Shown here piece by piece: positions 12,535 through 22,980 of a DNA stretch of 64,000 nucleotides (positions are counted from its first letter, which is position 1; the number at the start of each line of letters is the position of its first letter). The stretch is from contig NC_053180.1 in assembly GCF_905163445.1 (NCBI RefSeq), forward strand, positions 18,776,701 through 18,840,700, written 5' to 3'. The notes under the pieces are model-generated. The model had not been told where the DNA came from. It was given only the letters and a program-made list of their open reading frames with translations, and searched no databases. This DNA comes from Pararge aegeria (lineage: Eukaryota > Arthropoda > Insecta > Lepidoptera > Nymphalidae). The position numbers were made by a program, and so were the translations under genes.

Positions 12535-12678
12535 CAGTGGCGTTCACTTCATACATGCGCAAAAGCACTGCCTACCCATAAATTGATATATAACTCGTTA
12601 AGGAGCAGTATTTTTGCCGCTTTTTGCAATTTTCCTACTGTATGCATACCCTCGTGAGAAACCTAGTGCACGCCACTG
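12535..12678. mobile_element. MITE (family H) with CAGTGGCGTGCAC-type ends
   Basis: Begins cagtggcgttcacttc and ends gtgcacgccactg, giving terminal inverted repeats of about 13 bp. The interior starts 'atacatgcgcaaaagca'. A second copy with matching ends is at 27709-27836, and partial ones start near 50604 and 51610. With no coding capacity, it would be a non-autonomous DNA transposon. Confidence 0.75.
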
Positions 12679-12825
12679 CTAGCCGTACAGGCACGTGAAG
12701 CTTCACACCTAAGCCTCTTCTTGATGGACATATGGCGGCACCTTGCAGGACGTGTTCCTGTCATGATCTGCTTATAGACGACGGTTTTCTACTTACCATC
12801 AGGTGGAACATCTGATTGCTTCACA

Positions 12826-13272
12826 ATTAAGACTATAAAAAAACGGGCTTAAACTTTTCCTTTTCCCTGTCACTGTGTACTGGCTAGTGAACTGGTAACT
12901 TTTGTCCGTTGTCAGTGGATATAATCGGGGGATAAAGATTTGATTTCATGCCTACACTAGACGTGCTTGCTCCGCAATGAAGACTATAAAAACGGGTTAA
13001 ACTTTCCTTTTCCCTGTCACTGTGTACTGGACAGTAGACTTGTAAATTTTGTCCGTAGTCAGTGGATATAATCGGGAGATAAAAATTTGATTTCATGCCT
13101 ATGCTAGGCGTGCTTGCTCTGCAATTATTACTATATAAACGGGTGAAAACTTTTCCCATTCCCTGTTACTGCGTACTGGCAAGTGTACAGGTAAATTTTA
13201 TCCGTTGCCAGTGGATATAATCGGTTGATAACATTTTGATTTCATGCCTTTGCTGGAAGTGCTATTATAAAA
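12826..13272. repeat. Three tandem copies of a ~146-151 bp unit
   Basis: Each unit runs 'ctataaa..acggg', 'cttttcc..ttccctgt.actg.gtactgg', 'gtcagtggatataatcgg', 'gattttgatttcatgcct', 'gcttgct'. Copies begin near 12833, 12984 and 13129. They differ by substitutions and small indels, so the duplication is not recent. A minus-strand frame (12884-13159) spans the units only because they repeat; I do not call it a gene. Confidence 0.85.
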
Positions 13273-13279
13273 AGTTTAT

Positions 13280-14060
13280 ATTTTATTTAATTAACTAACG
13301 TGTGAAAAGTAATGCATTGTTTTGCCAAATTTCAACTGGCGGCTTCTTGCAAATGTCAGAACGTTACAAAATAGGGCGTGACTATTTCAACGTTCTGCCA
13401 CGTTTATTTATAAGGCCCTAAATGTCAGATCTGATGTTATGATAGTTGCATTCCTATAAACTCCTGTCTAGAGACCAGATAAGCAGTCATTACAGAATCA
13501 CGGTCAGTCACTATTTGTAAAAAAAAAACGTTGGCACCTCGATTTTTTTATTGCTTAGTGATATAATAAACACATTAATTATGTATAGCTAAAAATAATT
13601 TATTATCTATAAGATCGGAGCGATATGAAACAAACATGTTTTCGATAATGGTATTAAATCAAGTCTTATTCAAACCGAGTAGGTATTGCAATTTCCTGAC
13701 TGATTATACTTCGATATTTATTAAGGTAGACGTTTTAATATGTCTAATCGAAATTGCAATCAACGTATCTTTCTTAAAAGAAAATCATTCACGTATGTTT
13801 TCTTTTAAAAAAAGCGAATTTCAGATAAGAGAATTAACAACAGTAGTTAGGTGTGTGTGTACACTCGTATAGTGCTCAAGGCGACGCAACGCGCAGTCTT
13901 ACAGACGTGTCGCGTAGAGAAAGATCTCTGTGGCTTAAATACAGATAAATAATTTTACGCGTTATAAACTGACAGCAATTTTTAAATAATAATTAGAAAG
14001 TAACACCGCGTTCACAGATCAAACGTTAAGCTTCTTTGCCACTAAATTAAATATAATTTA
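13280..14060. other. No gene seen; flank of cassette 2
   Basis: Single-copy-looking AT-rich sequence with a CG-rich piece near 13875-13920 ('aaggcgacgcaacgcgcag'). It could contain the cassette 2 promoter. Confidence 0.35.
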
Positions 14061-14068
14061 AAAAACAA

Positions 14069-14073
14069 TCAGT
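14069..14073 (+). promoter_or_regulatory. Possible initiator (TCAGT) for cassette 2
   Basis: TCAGTTG at 92 bp before the cassette 2 ATG, almost the same sequence (TCAGTTG) and spacing as for cassette 1. Short motif, so low confidence; 5' end mapping would decide. Confidence 0.25.
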
Positions 14074-14160
14074 TGTTTTTTTAATAAAAAAGTGTTATCA
14101 GAAATGTACTGATAAAAAATTAATTATAAATTGCCGCTCGATCTTATATTTCATGTGAAA

Positions 14161-14350
14161 ATGGAGCAGGTTGATGTAGACGACGTTCTAATAAAGGAAA
14201 TTAATGACAGTGTATTAGAAATAGAGAACAGTAAAAAGGACAGTGCAACCGATAATATGGACGTTGGAAGGATATTGGGAATGATGCCCATTTTTATATT
14301 ACTGTTAATAATGTTCGTCAGAGTTGTTTTTGTCATATACAAAAGTAGTG
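14161..14350 (+). CDS. Cassette 2: putative alternative first exon, longest N-terminus, membrane helix, phase-1 donor
   Basis: Sixty-three codons plus one base, from the ATG at 14161 (tgaaaATGG) to GTAAGT at 14351. An upstream in-frame non-ATG extension exists but the ATG has the better context. Residues 1-36 are hydrophilic and acidic (MEQVDVDDVL..), with an N-D-S sequon at Asn15. A helix spans about residues 40-60, with Arg37 before it, Arg54 inside its second half and Lys61 behind. The 3' end reads AGTAGTG|GTAAGT. Of all cassettes this one offers the largest possible ectodomain. There is no resemblance to a known domain. Topology is less clear here, because basic residues flank both sides. 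Confidence 0.65.
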
Positions 14351-14539
14351 GTAAGTGGTATTTTAATATTTGCTATTTTATCTGTGCACCAAAATCATAA
14401 CACCTGGAGCCCAAGTCTGCTATTGTAATTGTGTCTTTTGAAAATCAATGTTTATTAAATATTAACTGAAAAAAATTGGCGATCCGCGCACGCACCTCTT
14501 ACTGCGTTTGCGTAATTTATGCGATTTAAATATCAATTT

Positions 14540-14680
14540 GCCTAAGAGTTTTCCATGATGTTCCCAAAGGGGTGTAAAGTCTACCAATCCGCACTTGGCC
14601 AGTTCAACGTGGTGAATCACGGCCAGAACCCTTCTTTTTCTGAAAGCTGGAGTGGGTTGGTAATGGCTTTATAAAGATGA
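14540..14680 (+). mobile_element. SINE 3' fragment (family A)
   Basis: 'cctaagagttttccatgatgttcccaaagg' then 'gtctaccaatccgcacttggccag' and 'agtgggttggtaatgg'. It starts about 190 bp behind the cassette 2 donor. Confidence 0.65.
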
Positions 14681-14689
14681 TGATTAATT

Positions 14690-15600
14690 TATAGAGTTTG
14701 ATTTGTAGAATGATCTGATGAGCAGTGCATGCTTTTTTCTTAAGAAAAATGTTTTATAATTGTTATATAAATATTTTTCTTCAAAATTAGGATCCTTTCT
14801 ATCGTTGATTTATCACAGATACAAAATGAAATGAAATTTTATTCGCTGAATATGAGCTTACATAGGGTCTTATTATAATATAACATTCCTCCAATTGCAC
14901 CATTACATACATTTATTACGTACACACCAATATAATTTGTGAGGTACGCATTTGTTTGTATAATTATTATAATAATTACTTTACATTATAAAAACTCAAT
15001 GTACCTAAATTCATGTGAATATTTTTTTTTTTTTTATTAATTTATATTCTACTATTAAGCATGCGAAATGTAAAGTGCACAACAAGAACAATCATTACAC
15101 ATGTCTGCAAAATCGTGTTGGGCAAGCATTTAAAAGTATAGGTAATATCAATGTTATCATAATAATGTCAAAATAATATCATTTTTAATTAAAAGTCAGA
15201 TACTCGGATATTGTATGGAAACATTTTGTACACAATTCAATTGTAATAGCAGACTTCGGGCCTAGGGCCCTAATTATTTTAAATTTCTGACCTATTTGTT
15301 AACAATTTGTGAATATGAAATCCTTGTAACTGAACGTTTGTCTCAGCGTAGGTAAATTAGAACTTCTAATTTTGTATTTTGTAGAAATCGACGTCGTTAA
15401 AGCATTGTTCAGAAAATCCTGAACCCCACATTTAAATTGGTTTCTAGTCTCTGGAAGCATTACACGTGAACAAACTCACAGACTGAGCCAAATGTTGTTT
15501 TACACTCTCAATCATAATTCTAAAAAAAATTGGAGCACTTGAATAGGTACATGTAGATTTCCTTACGACGTTTTCCTTCTCCGTTAAAGGATGTGATATT
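14690..15600. other. No gene seen
   Basis: AT-rich. 'acaaaatgaaatgaaattttattcgctgaatatgagcttacatagg' near 14820 resembles a reversed retrotransposon tail. Otherwise unassigned. Confidence 0.4.
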
Positions 15601-15604
15601 TTAT

Positions 15605-15870
15605 TTCATCATCATCATCATCACATCACCCCATTACCAACCCACTACAGGGCACGGGTCTCCTCCTACAAAGAGAAGGGGTAGGCCGTAGTCCACCACG
15701 CTGGCCCAGTGCAGATTGGTGGACTCATTGATGTTTCCTTCACCGTTGAAGCAAGTAATATTTTTATTACTTAAAACGCACATAACTTAGAAAAGTTAGA
15801 GGTGAGCTGGGATTCAAACTCGGCCCCTCCCACCCAATGCGCTATCACCGCTTTAATAATAGTTTTTTTT
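15605..15870 (-). mobile_element. SINE (family A), - orientation, with (ATC)n at its tail
   Basis: Starts with a 'catcatcatcatcatcacatc' tail, then 'ccattaccaacccactacaggg', 'ggccgtagtccaccacgctggccc', 'ttccttcaccgttgaag', and ends in the tRNA-like head 'gaggtgagctgggattcaaactcggcccctcc..gctatcaccgc'. Nearly complete. A second partial head-like piece follows at 15880-15960. Confidence 0.8.
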
Positions 15871-16679
15871 ATTGTTTTAAACGCACATAACTCCTAAAAG
15901 GTAAGGAGGCGTGCCGGGGATCAAAGTCAGTTCCATTGTAAAGATTGAAGGCCGATCGAGAAGCCAAAGGCTCACCCACTAGGTAACTCTGCTTAGGTGT
16001 AATAACAGTGTTAAGTACTAGTTTTATATAGGTAAATAGTTTATTAAAGAAATTGGCTTAAGAAGTGATCAGGTGTTTTATATTGAGAATAGGTATATTG
16101 TAACTAATAAGTCTTATATCTATTCAAATTAATATCGTCCTAATAACAGTATTACGATGTATTTTGCATTAAAGTTTTCTTTAGTGTTTACATTATTTGT
16201 AACAGGGTCAATGACCCTGCATATATAGTGTAAAGTAGGGTTATAATTTGGATTTTGATTGAATTTTTTGTTTTAGTTTCTCTTGTTGATTTCCTAATTA
16301 AGATACCTCCAAGAATTTCTGAACTAGTATTTACCCAATACATAGCTTTTCAAAATGTGTTATGTGTTATGGGTACTAAGATAGCTGATGAATATTTTTT
16401 TATGAATATAATACACATAAATACTTATAATCAAAACAACTTAGCTAAAAATAGATCATTTCTAAATTATCTCATTCATTTAGAGATCACAACTCTTAGT
16501 TAATTCAATATGACCATAGCTATTATGCCTAGGTGCAAAACAACTCGCTGTTGTTTAATACTTGAAGACATTGACAGTCCGTTTATAACTATAAAACAGG
16601 ACTGACCTTACTCCAAATTCCAAATTAAAGGTTACACCACATTATGCTATATGTATTATACATATTATATTATATTATC

Positions 16680-16905
16680 AGGCTATAATAGTCGATTGTT
16701 GGACTAAAGGCCTCAAACAACGGGAGGGTTTGCCTATAATCGCCACACTGGGTAGACGGGTTGGTGGTCGCAGTAGATGGTAGAAGAAGCTCAGAGGGCG
16801 CCGTCCTCCTCTCTTAGTCGGTTCGTACGACATCCGCAGAAAGAAGTCGGGTGGTAACAACTGTGTTCTGATCGGCTGTCGTCACACAGCACACATTATA
16901 TTGCA
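16680..16905. mobile_element. Dispersed repeat related to 7.79-8.00 kb
   Basis: Block 'ttggactaaaggcctcaaacaacggg', 'cgccacactgggtagacgggttggtggtcgcagt', 'gtcggttcgtacgacatcc'. The partner copy is in reverse orientation at 7.8 kb. A minus-strand frame overlaps but carries no known domain. Confidence 0.5.
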
Positions 16906-16925
16906 CACAATATTATATCATATTT

Positions 16926-17250
16926 GACGGCCGATTAGCGCAGCGGGCAGCGACCCTGCTCTCTGAGTCCAAGGCCGTGGTTTCGATTCCCACAACTGGA
17001 AAATGTTTGTGTGATGAGCATGAATGTTTTTCAGTGTCTGGGTGTTTATTTATTTATTTATTTATTTTGTATCTATGACCCATCAATACGCACTACTTTA
17101 TGTGCATATTCTTAGTAGGTATTTATGTATATTATTCATAAAAAAATTCATCAGCTATCTTAGTACCTATAAAAGAAGCTACGCTTTCTTTGGGGCTAGA
17201 TGGCAATACGTGTATTGTCGTAGTATATTTATTTATTTATTATTATTATT
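16926..17250 (+). mobile_element. tRNA-derived SINE (family C), near full length
   Basis: Head 'ggccgattagcgcagcgggcagcgaccctgc' gives an A box and 'ggtttcgattcccacaactgg' a B box, together a tRNA-like internal Pol III promoter. It is followed by 'aaaatgtttgtgtgatgagcatgaatg', 'cagtgtctgggtgttta', 'tcataaaaaaattcatcagctatcttagtacc', 'aagctacgctttctttggggctagatgg', and an ATTT/ATT-rich tail. Other copies: 31.09-31.31 (-), 37.20-37.42 (-) and 62.91-63.19 kb (+). Frames crossing it are not genes. Confidence 0.88.
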
Positions 17251-17489
17251 ATATCAGGTAGGTGTAAACAAGTGGTGTTTCTATCAATCGCAATAAATAA
17301 TAAATATTATTCTACCGTATCTTTTGGAAGTTTTCGGGAAATGATATAAAATCTTTACATTCTATCCTAACCCCAAATAAATACATTAATCCATACTAAT
17401 ATTGGTGTAATGATTACGTGTGTCTGTTTGTTTGTTGCGTATGTTCGGCTCAACGATTGAATCGATCTTGATATAACAGACATTTATAA

Positions 17490-17830
17490 AACTTGCATAC
17501 TAGCATGGGCAGCGGACATTTTTCTTCGCGGTGAGAGCTACACTCAGGGCATCGGCGCACGAGTGGAAATAATATCCAAATAATATACATGTAGTAATAA
17601 ACTGGGGTAAACTGCCAAAGCAAGGCAACCGAGAATAGCAGACTATTTCCTGCTACCTTAGCTTCTATCTGGCTTTGGAAGATAGCATGAACTTTAACTT
17701 GAATGAATGAAAATATTTTTATTGCACACCACAGAACGTACATAAAAAATGAAAATATATCAAAACAACGTATACAATTTGGCGGCCTTACCGCTTCATA
17801 GCGACTTCTTCCAGACAACAAATGGCGAAT
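17490..17830 (-). mobile_element. LINE 3' remnants
   Basis: 17495-17600 ('ctagcatgggcagcgg..gaaataatatccaaataata') matches pieces near 12.43, 49.62 and 52.83 kb. 17700-17820 ('gaatgaatgaaaatatttttattgcacaccacag..ggcggccttaccgctt') is the reversed tail form of a 'gcgataaggcc' LINE end. A 123-codon minus-strand frame covers these and is explained by them. Confidence 0.55.
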
Positions 17831-18164
17831 TTATGGTAACCAGACAATCGTAGTTACCTGGGTGCTTCGTTTGAGATTTCCTGCCATGTACCGTTGACAA
17901 TACTTTTTCCTAATTGTGTCACTAGATGGCGCTCTGTCGGTTCCATACAAAACGTAGCAACTTTTACTCGGTCGAATATGTAAACTTAGGTTGAAAATCA
18001 CACACAAGGTACCCTGGTATTGTCACTAAAGCGTTGACCTTCGCGTTATGTTGCAAGAGATTTAAGTGCTGGGCTATACGAAACTATTCATTAACTTATA
18101 TCTCACGGCCTTAGGCGCTGTGCAAACGTAGACATATTTTATCTTCATCAATATATATTTTATT

Positions 18165-18607
18165 AGCTGTGGCACGCGACTTCGACTGCGTTTGACTTTG
18201 TTTTTTGATTTGGCATTAAATTTAGTTGTTAGTTCTAAAAAAATTTAAAGTACTCAGTATCGCTAAGCCTTGAATGAGGGGTTTGCTGCTGTCCGCTGAG
18301 GAGTTCTGTCCTCTATCTCCAACCACAGTTTGAACAAAATTAAACACATATTATAACCTCTATAGTACAAAAATAATGATTTAAATCGGTTATAATTTGT
18401 CGGAGTTATGGTATACCTCGTCAAACACTTTCATCCCCTATCCCAAAGGAACCGAGTTTAATATCGGGATAAAAAGTATCCTATATTCCTTCTAACACTT
18501 TCAACAATATTATGTGTACAAAGTTTCATGAGGATCGGTTAAGTAGTTTTTGCGTGAAAGCGTAACAAACAAACTTACATTCACATTTATAATCTTATTA
18601 GGGATGA
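18165..18607 (-). mobile_element. LINE 3' end (family D), - orientation
   Basis: Reads in reverse as 'ctaataagattataaatgtgaatgtaagtttgtttgttacgctttcacgc', 'aaaaactacttaaccgatcctcatgaaactttgtac', and so on to the end 'cgcagtcgaagtcgcgtgcc'. The + copy at 22376-22855 is the same element. It ends in the 'acgaagtcgcgggc..agctagt' phrase frequent in insect LINE/SINE tails. Confidence 0.75.
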
Positions 18608-18609
18608 TG

Positions 18610-20110
18610 GTATTTATTAAAAATATATTTATTTATATTATTAAATATATTTATACTTATATATACAGGCAGTAGTAACATATTAAAGTCATTTTGCTTT
18701 TCTTTTGAAACACTTTTTGTCGTCTTCAATAAAAGTAAATACATTCATTCATTCGTTATATTATCTTCAGCAATATTCTTAGATTGAACAGACTTTACTT
18801 TGTCACATTTTATTATATTATTTAACTGCGCCCCGTGATGTTGCCCGCGGTGAATAGGGACGTACAAGTAATTTTTTTATTGCAAATACGTGTACAGACG
18901 TAATATTTACTGCGGCAGAGTGCTGCTAGTGTAAATCTAGGCGGTTGAAAAGAAATTCAATTATATATCTACAAACATGAATAATATATACTGTAATAAT
19001 GTAATATATAATATGTAATTGAGGGAAAAGCAGATGGAAAGAGGGGGCGAGGACGTCCGAGACCGGCTTTTGTGGGACAAATAAAACGAAAAGTTGGGGT
19101 GGGCGTTAAAATAAAAAATAAAAAGCCTTTTATTCTCACATCTCTTACATTACTTACAAATGTTGTTATTAATATCTTAAGTTAGTACACAATTTTATCC
19201 TTAAATCTACATTGTTAGTTTGGTTAGTCAGTAATTTTTATTGTGATTATCTTAGGAAATATGAACCCCTTCTCGGGTAAAGCCCTCCCCCAACCTTTTC
19301 CATGTTTGTCTTTCCTTGCCTTGCGGTATGGGGGTTATAAAAAGGTAAAAGAGAGGGTCATGGGTAGAGAAGGTTGAAAAAGGCTACACCGACAAGCTTA
19401 GCTCTTAAGTTTAAGACGAACCTACAAACCAACATTGTCACTTCTTGATAGACACGGATCAGTTGTCAAAAGCGTTTGTTTTTAGGCACTAAACACTTTT
19501 CACTGGAAGCCACAAGTTAAAAAATCGATGTAACTGGAACTCAAATAAGCAGTAATGTTTTATTTAGTTATTAATAGACATTTTAAGAAAAAATATAAAA
19601 TCTAACTATACAACTCATGGCAAAGAAGTGAAAATGAAAAAGTGAAAGAATGCGGCCACGGAGCATTTAAGTACCGGTAATATCACGCTCTTAACCACGG
19701 TTTCTTCTTCTCCTATATTGTCTACTAGTTAACTCTGCAGCGCCGCATTGGATATAATATTTTAATCAAATTTGGTAAAATATCTACCGGGTGCAATAGA
19801 GTTAAAGATAACTTTTCCACCATATTAACCCCTCCAAAGATTTCAGATAGGTACATAGACGATAAATGTTTGTAGAACGCCTTACTATGGCTTGTGTATG
19901 TCAGTGTAATGTGTGTAAATGGTTTTTGAGAGTTATTGACTGGCTTAAAAATATTCCATTATTTTTTACAAACTCGAATCTTTGATACTATCAAAGTGTT
20001 CATTTGCTGACTTTTTTTGCACTTGCGAGGGATAAATATCTTTTTCCATGCAGCAACGGAAGAGCAAATGTAATTTTTTTCGTATAGAGATAGTTGAAGA
20101 GTCTGAGACT
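18610..20110. other. No gene seen
   Basis: AT-rich. 'aaagagggggcgaggacgtccgagaccggcttttgtggga' at 19037-19076 stands out by its G content but carries no frame that I recognise. No cassette was found. Confidence 0.4.
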
Positions 20111-20124
20111 GACGTGGCTATTAT

Positions 20125-20455
20125 TTTTTATCATTTCTATTCCACTACACGTTAGCCCTTGACTGCAGTCTCACCTGGTGGTAAGTGATGATGTAGTCTA
20201 AGATGGTAGCGGGCTTACCTGTTAGGAAGTATGGTAGTCACACCCCTAATCGGTTTCTACGCGACATCGCACCGGAACACTAAATCGCTTAGCGGCGCGT
20301 CTTTGTCGGTAGTGTAGTAACTAGCCGCGACCGAAGCCTCCCACCAGACCATACCAAAAAAAATTCAGATACTATAAATTGCCAAATTGCACCCTGCTGG
20401 GAATCGAATCCGTGACCTTCAACATAACTTAACACAACTCTCACCGTTGCCCCGG
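20125..20455 (-). mobile_element. MITE-like element (same family as 8.1 and 43.1 kb)
   Basis: 'ccttgactgcagtctcacctggtggtaagtgatgatgtagtctaagatggtagcgggc', 'tttctacgcgacatcgcaccgg', 'cgcttagcggcgcgtctttgtcgg', 'gaagcctcccaccagacca'. The internal GTAAGT belongs to the repeat and is not a cassette donor. The end at 20395-20455 ('gggaatcgaatccgtgacc') looks like a SINE head. Confidence 0.7.
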
Positions 20456-20680
20456 GGACGTCGTCAAAAATTATTATAATTTTTTTTTAACTATACAACT
20501 AAACTAAAAAAATATATAAACGCGGTATAGGCACATGTAGTGACGTCATAATTCGTCTATTTATGTCACACTCCTGGGCACCGGCATACTTTCTCATAGG
20601 AGAGAGAGGGATCCAAAGATCGGGAATAGGTACGGGTTAGTTAGCTTTACAATGTGTCCCGGAACGACATCCTTTGGGTA

Positions 20681-20780
20681 CATCATTAACATGTTGTTGA
20701 CATCATTAACATGTTGTTGACATCATTAACATGTTGTTGACATCATTAACATGTTGTTGACATCATTAACATGTTGTTTA
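20681..20780. repeat. Five exact-phase 20 bp tandem repeats (catcattaacatgttgttga)
   Basis: Five head-to-tail copies; the first four are identical and the last differs by one base (ttta for ttga). Each contains the palindrome aacatgtt. The near identity suggests recent expansion. Confidence 0.97.
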
Positions 20781-20784
20781 ATTT

Positions 20785-21230
20785 TAAATAAATGATTTAA
20801 TTCACACTGGATTTTATTTCGTTACATTTCAATTAGCGTAACGAATATCATGAAAATTAATCTTAATTTGCTATACTCCGCGAAAATGTTGACATTTCAA
20901 AAGTGCTTATAAACTAGGATAACTAAAATAAATTAATTATTTTCAATTTTGTAGCACGTTGTATAATTTGTAATCTTCTATACCACTCTTGTATAGCTGA
21001 TATACAGTTCTAGTTTTAACTTTTGTTTTGTGTGTATAGTTAGTAATAATGATATCATAAGAAATTAAACTAACTAGTATAGTTTAGTAATTAACAGTTA
21101 TTACTAAACATTGACTTGACCTGTGATATTCTTGAACACTTATATCTTTAGTTGATTGTTGTTTATTTAAAGATTTAATCATTTAAACAAATATCAGCCA
21201 TAATTATGCCATTTTTTTATTAACGGTTTT
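20785..21230. other. No gene seen
   Basis: AT-rich. 'aatcttaatttgctatactccgcgaaaatgttgacatttcaaaagtgcttataaac' at 20859-20914 joins a piece of the Penelope-like repeat (see 21.36-21.68 kb) to a phrase that recurs at 36.26 kb. Confidence 0.4.
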
Positions 21231-21239
21231 TTTGTATCT

Positions 21240-21352
21240 TTTCGGAGTTATGTGCGTTTTTAATTTAAGAAATTTCAAAAATCACTTGATTTAAACGGCG
21301 AAGGAGGACGTCGTGAGGAAACCTGCATACCTAAGAGTTCTCCATAATTTTC
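21240..21352 (+). mobile_element. SINE fragment (family A)
   Basis: 'cggagttatgtgcgtttttaatttaag', 'aacggcgaaggaggacgtcgtgaggaaacctgcatacctaagagttctccataat'. Only the central part is present. Confidence 0.65.
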
Positions 21353-21353
21353 T

Positions 21354-21680
21354 CTAACTAAATATAACGCGTATTGGATAGAAGCAGGCGTTACTTTGCG
21401 GAAATCCATGATATATTATAAAAACTAAGCTTAATTTGCTATACTCCGCGAAAAGCAGGAGAATTTGTGTGGTGTAATTTATAATTTCTTCAATCCTTAT
21501 ACTCCACACCAAAAAGATCTTCGGCAATGTACCCTCTACGCACGTTTCGCTCCGAAACCGGAGCATCATCAGGAGATGTTGACTTTACAATGAATAATTG
21601 TTAAGTAAACATACACCACACAGATTCTCCTGCTTTTCGCGGAGTATAGCAAATTAAGCTTAGTTTTGATAATATAAATA
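21354..21680 (-). mobile_element. Penelope-like element terminal fragment, inverted-repeat form
   Basis: Two arms of 55 bp (21422-21476 and 21612-21666) are reverse complements with one mismatch. Between them, on the minus strand, lies a hammerhead-ribozyme-like motif. Single-arm copies of the same sequence occur at 27.30-27.46 and 59.23-59.39 kb. Hammerhead motifs near terminal repeats are established for Penelope-like retroelements. Assignment rests on that and on the repeat pattern; no GIY-YIG or reverse transcriptase coding part is left. Confidence 0.6.
21522..21582 (-). ncRNA. Hammerhead-ribozyme-like motif
   Basis: On the minus strand: CTGATGA (21572-21566), one extra T, stem II GCTCCG/CGGAGC closed by GTTT, GAAAC (21548-21544), a very short stem III ACG/CGT with a 2-nt loop, then GTA as the cleavage triplet (NUH rule), then GAGGGT. 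The 3' strand of stem I could pair TCTC with GAGG and CAA with TTG across an internal loop. All conserved core bases are present. The extra U between A9 and stem II departs from the textbook core, so cleavage activity is uncertain. Confidence 0.6.
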
Positions 21681-21684
21681 TAAC

Positions 21685-22130
21685 GCCTTAAATTCGGAGC
21701 TCTTTTGCAGGTGTTAATATCAATTGACTTTTACCTACAGAAAATGGCTCGTGAGAATTAGTGTTTATGTAATGAAACATTCTCATAAAATGTAAAGACT
21801 TATAGGATCATCACGTCTTAGGTTTCCTGTTCATCCAATTACGTGAACCATAATAGCATTAACTTCTTATTAATTTATGAATAGCTACTCCTTTGGCCCT
21901 TGTAAGATTTCTGTTAAATGTTGTGTGTAAACTTTACCTCAAAGTCACTTATGCAATAATTGCACTTACATTTGTAATGCCATTAAACAGTGCGTTTAGT
22001 TAGCATATATTAGAATAGCATACTATATAATGAGGTCTGGGTTGGGGCACGCAAGCCTAGAAAATGCTCGTTTTCTTTACATTGAAGTAATTATCCTATG
22101 TTATTAAACAAAAAAGGCTTTTCTTAGAGA
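21685..22130. other. No gene seen
   Basis: AT-rich; no repeat family member or coding stretch recognised. Confidence 0.4.
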
Positions 22131-22139
22131 ACACAACTA

Positions 22140-22400
22140 AACAAAATATATAAATATATATATTTACAGCGATAAAAGACCAGTAGGATAGAGGAGGCCC
22201 TCGCTCCTTTGCCTATGGATACCCCATCTTATTAACTGGAAATAATAGAAAATGTTCCTTACACACACACAAACACGCGCACACACCAAGATAATAAATC
22301 TAACTAATATAAATTTAATAGGTATGTGTGACCTCTAAAATCCCTATCCCTATCCCTACTTCCCTATCCCTATCCCTACTAATATTATAAATGTGAATGT
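22140..22400 (+). repeat. Direct repeat, copy 1 (partner 22981-23228)
   Basis: 'atatatttacagcgataaaagaccag..gggaggccctcgctcctttg'-type sequence, then 'cccatcttattaactggaaataatagaaaatgttcc', a CA-rich run, 'ggtatgtgtgacctctaaaatccctatccc' and 'ctactaatattataaatgtgaatgtaag'. The second copy repeats all of these in order with a few changes. The 'ccctat' run is expanded in this copy. Confidence 0.85.
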
Positions 22401-22855
22401 AAGTTTGTTTGTTACGCTTTCACGCAAAAACTACTTAACCGATCCTCATGAAACTTTGTACACATATTCTTGGAAGTGTTAGAAGTAATATAGGATACTT
22501 TTTATCTCGACATTAAGCTCGGTTCCTTTGAGAGAGGGGATGAAAGTGTTTGACGATTTAAACCATAACTCCGATAAATTATAACGGATTTAAATAATTA
22601 TTTTTGTACTATAGATGTTATAATATGTGTTTAATTTTGTCGAAAATGTGGTTGGAGATAGAGGACAGAACTCCTTAGCGGACAGCAGCAAACTCTCCAT
22701 TCAAGGCTGAACCCTTCATTCTAAAAAAAATTAAAGTACTCAGTATCGCTAATACTCAGTACTTTAAATTTTTTTAGAACTACAACTAAATTTAATGCCA
22801 CGTCAAAAAACACAAATCAAACGCAGACGAATTCGCGGGCAACAGCTAGTTATAT
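22376..22855 (+). mobile_element. LINE 3' end (family D), + orientation
   Basis: Same sequence as 18165-18607 on the other strand: 'ttacgctttcacgcaaaaactacttaaccgatcctcatgaaactttgtac', 'ggttggagatagaggacagaactcc', ending 'cgcgggcaacagctagt' before a (TA)n run. The phrase 'tactcagtatcgctaa' followed by its near reverse copy 'actcagtactttaaa' near 22735-22770 suggests an internal rearrangement. Confidence 0.78.
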
Positions 22856-22980
22856 ATATATATATATAAGGTCTAATAATTATAATTATTATAATAAGGT
22901 ACCTGTAAATCATATATATATATATAAGATATGATAAGAAGGTAATCTGTTTCTACGAAAATTTAAGTAATGGTACTAAA

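Noticed and set aside
12884..13159. 91-codon - frame with internal protein repeats
   Set aside because: The repeats reflect the tandem DNA unit; the third unit breaks the frame and there is no start context.
16926..17000. tRNA gene
   Set aside because: A and B boxes are present, but the sequence continues into a SINE body and several copies exist; the arms do not fold as a clean cloverleaf.
17450..17821. 123-codon - frame
   Set aside because: Built from LINE tail sequence shared with other loci.
20176..20190. GTAAGT in 'ggtggtaagtgatg'
   Set aside because: Part of the MITE-like repeat also found at 8.1 and 43.1 kb.
22341..22378. Telomere-like (ccctat)n run
   Set aside because: The insect telomere repeat is TTAGG/CCTAA; this run is a microsatellite inside a dispersed repeat.
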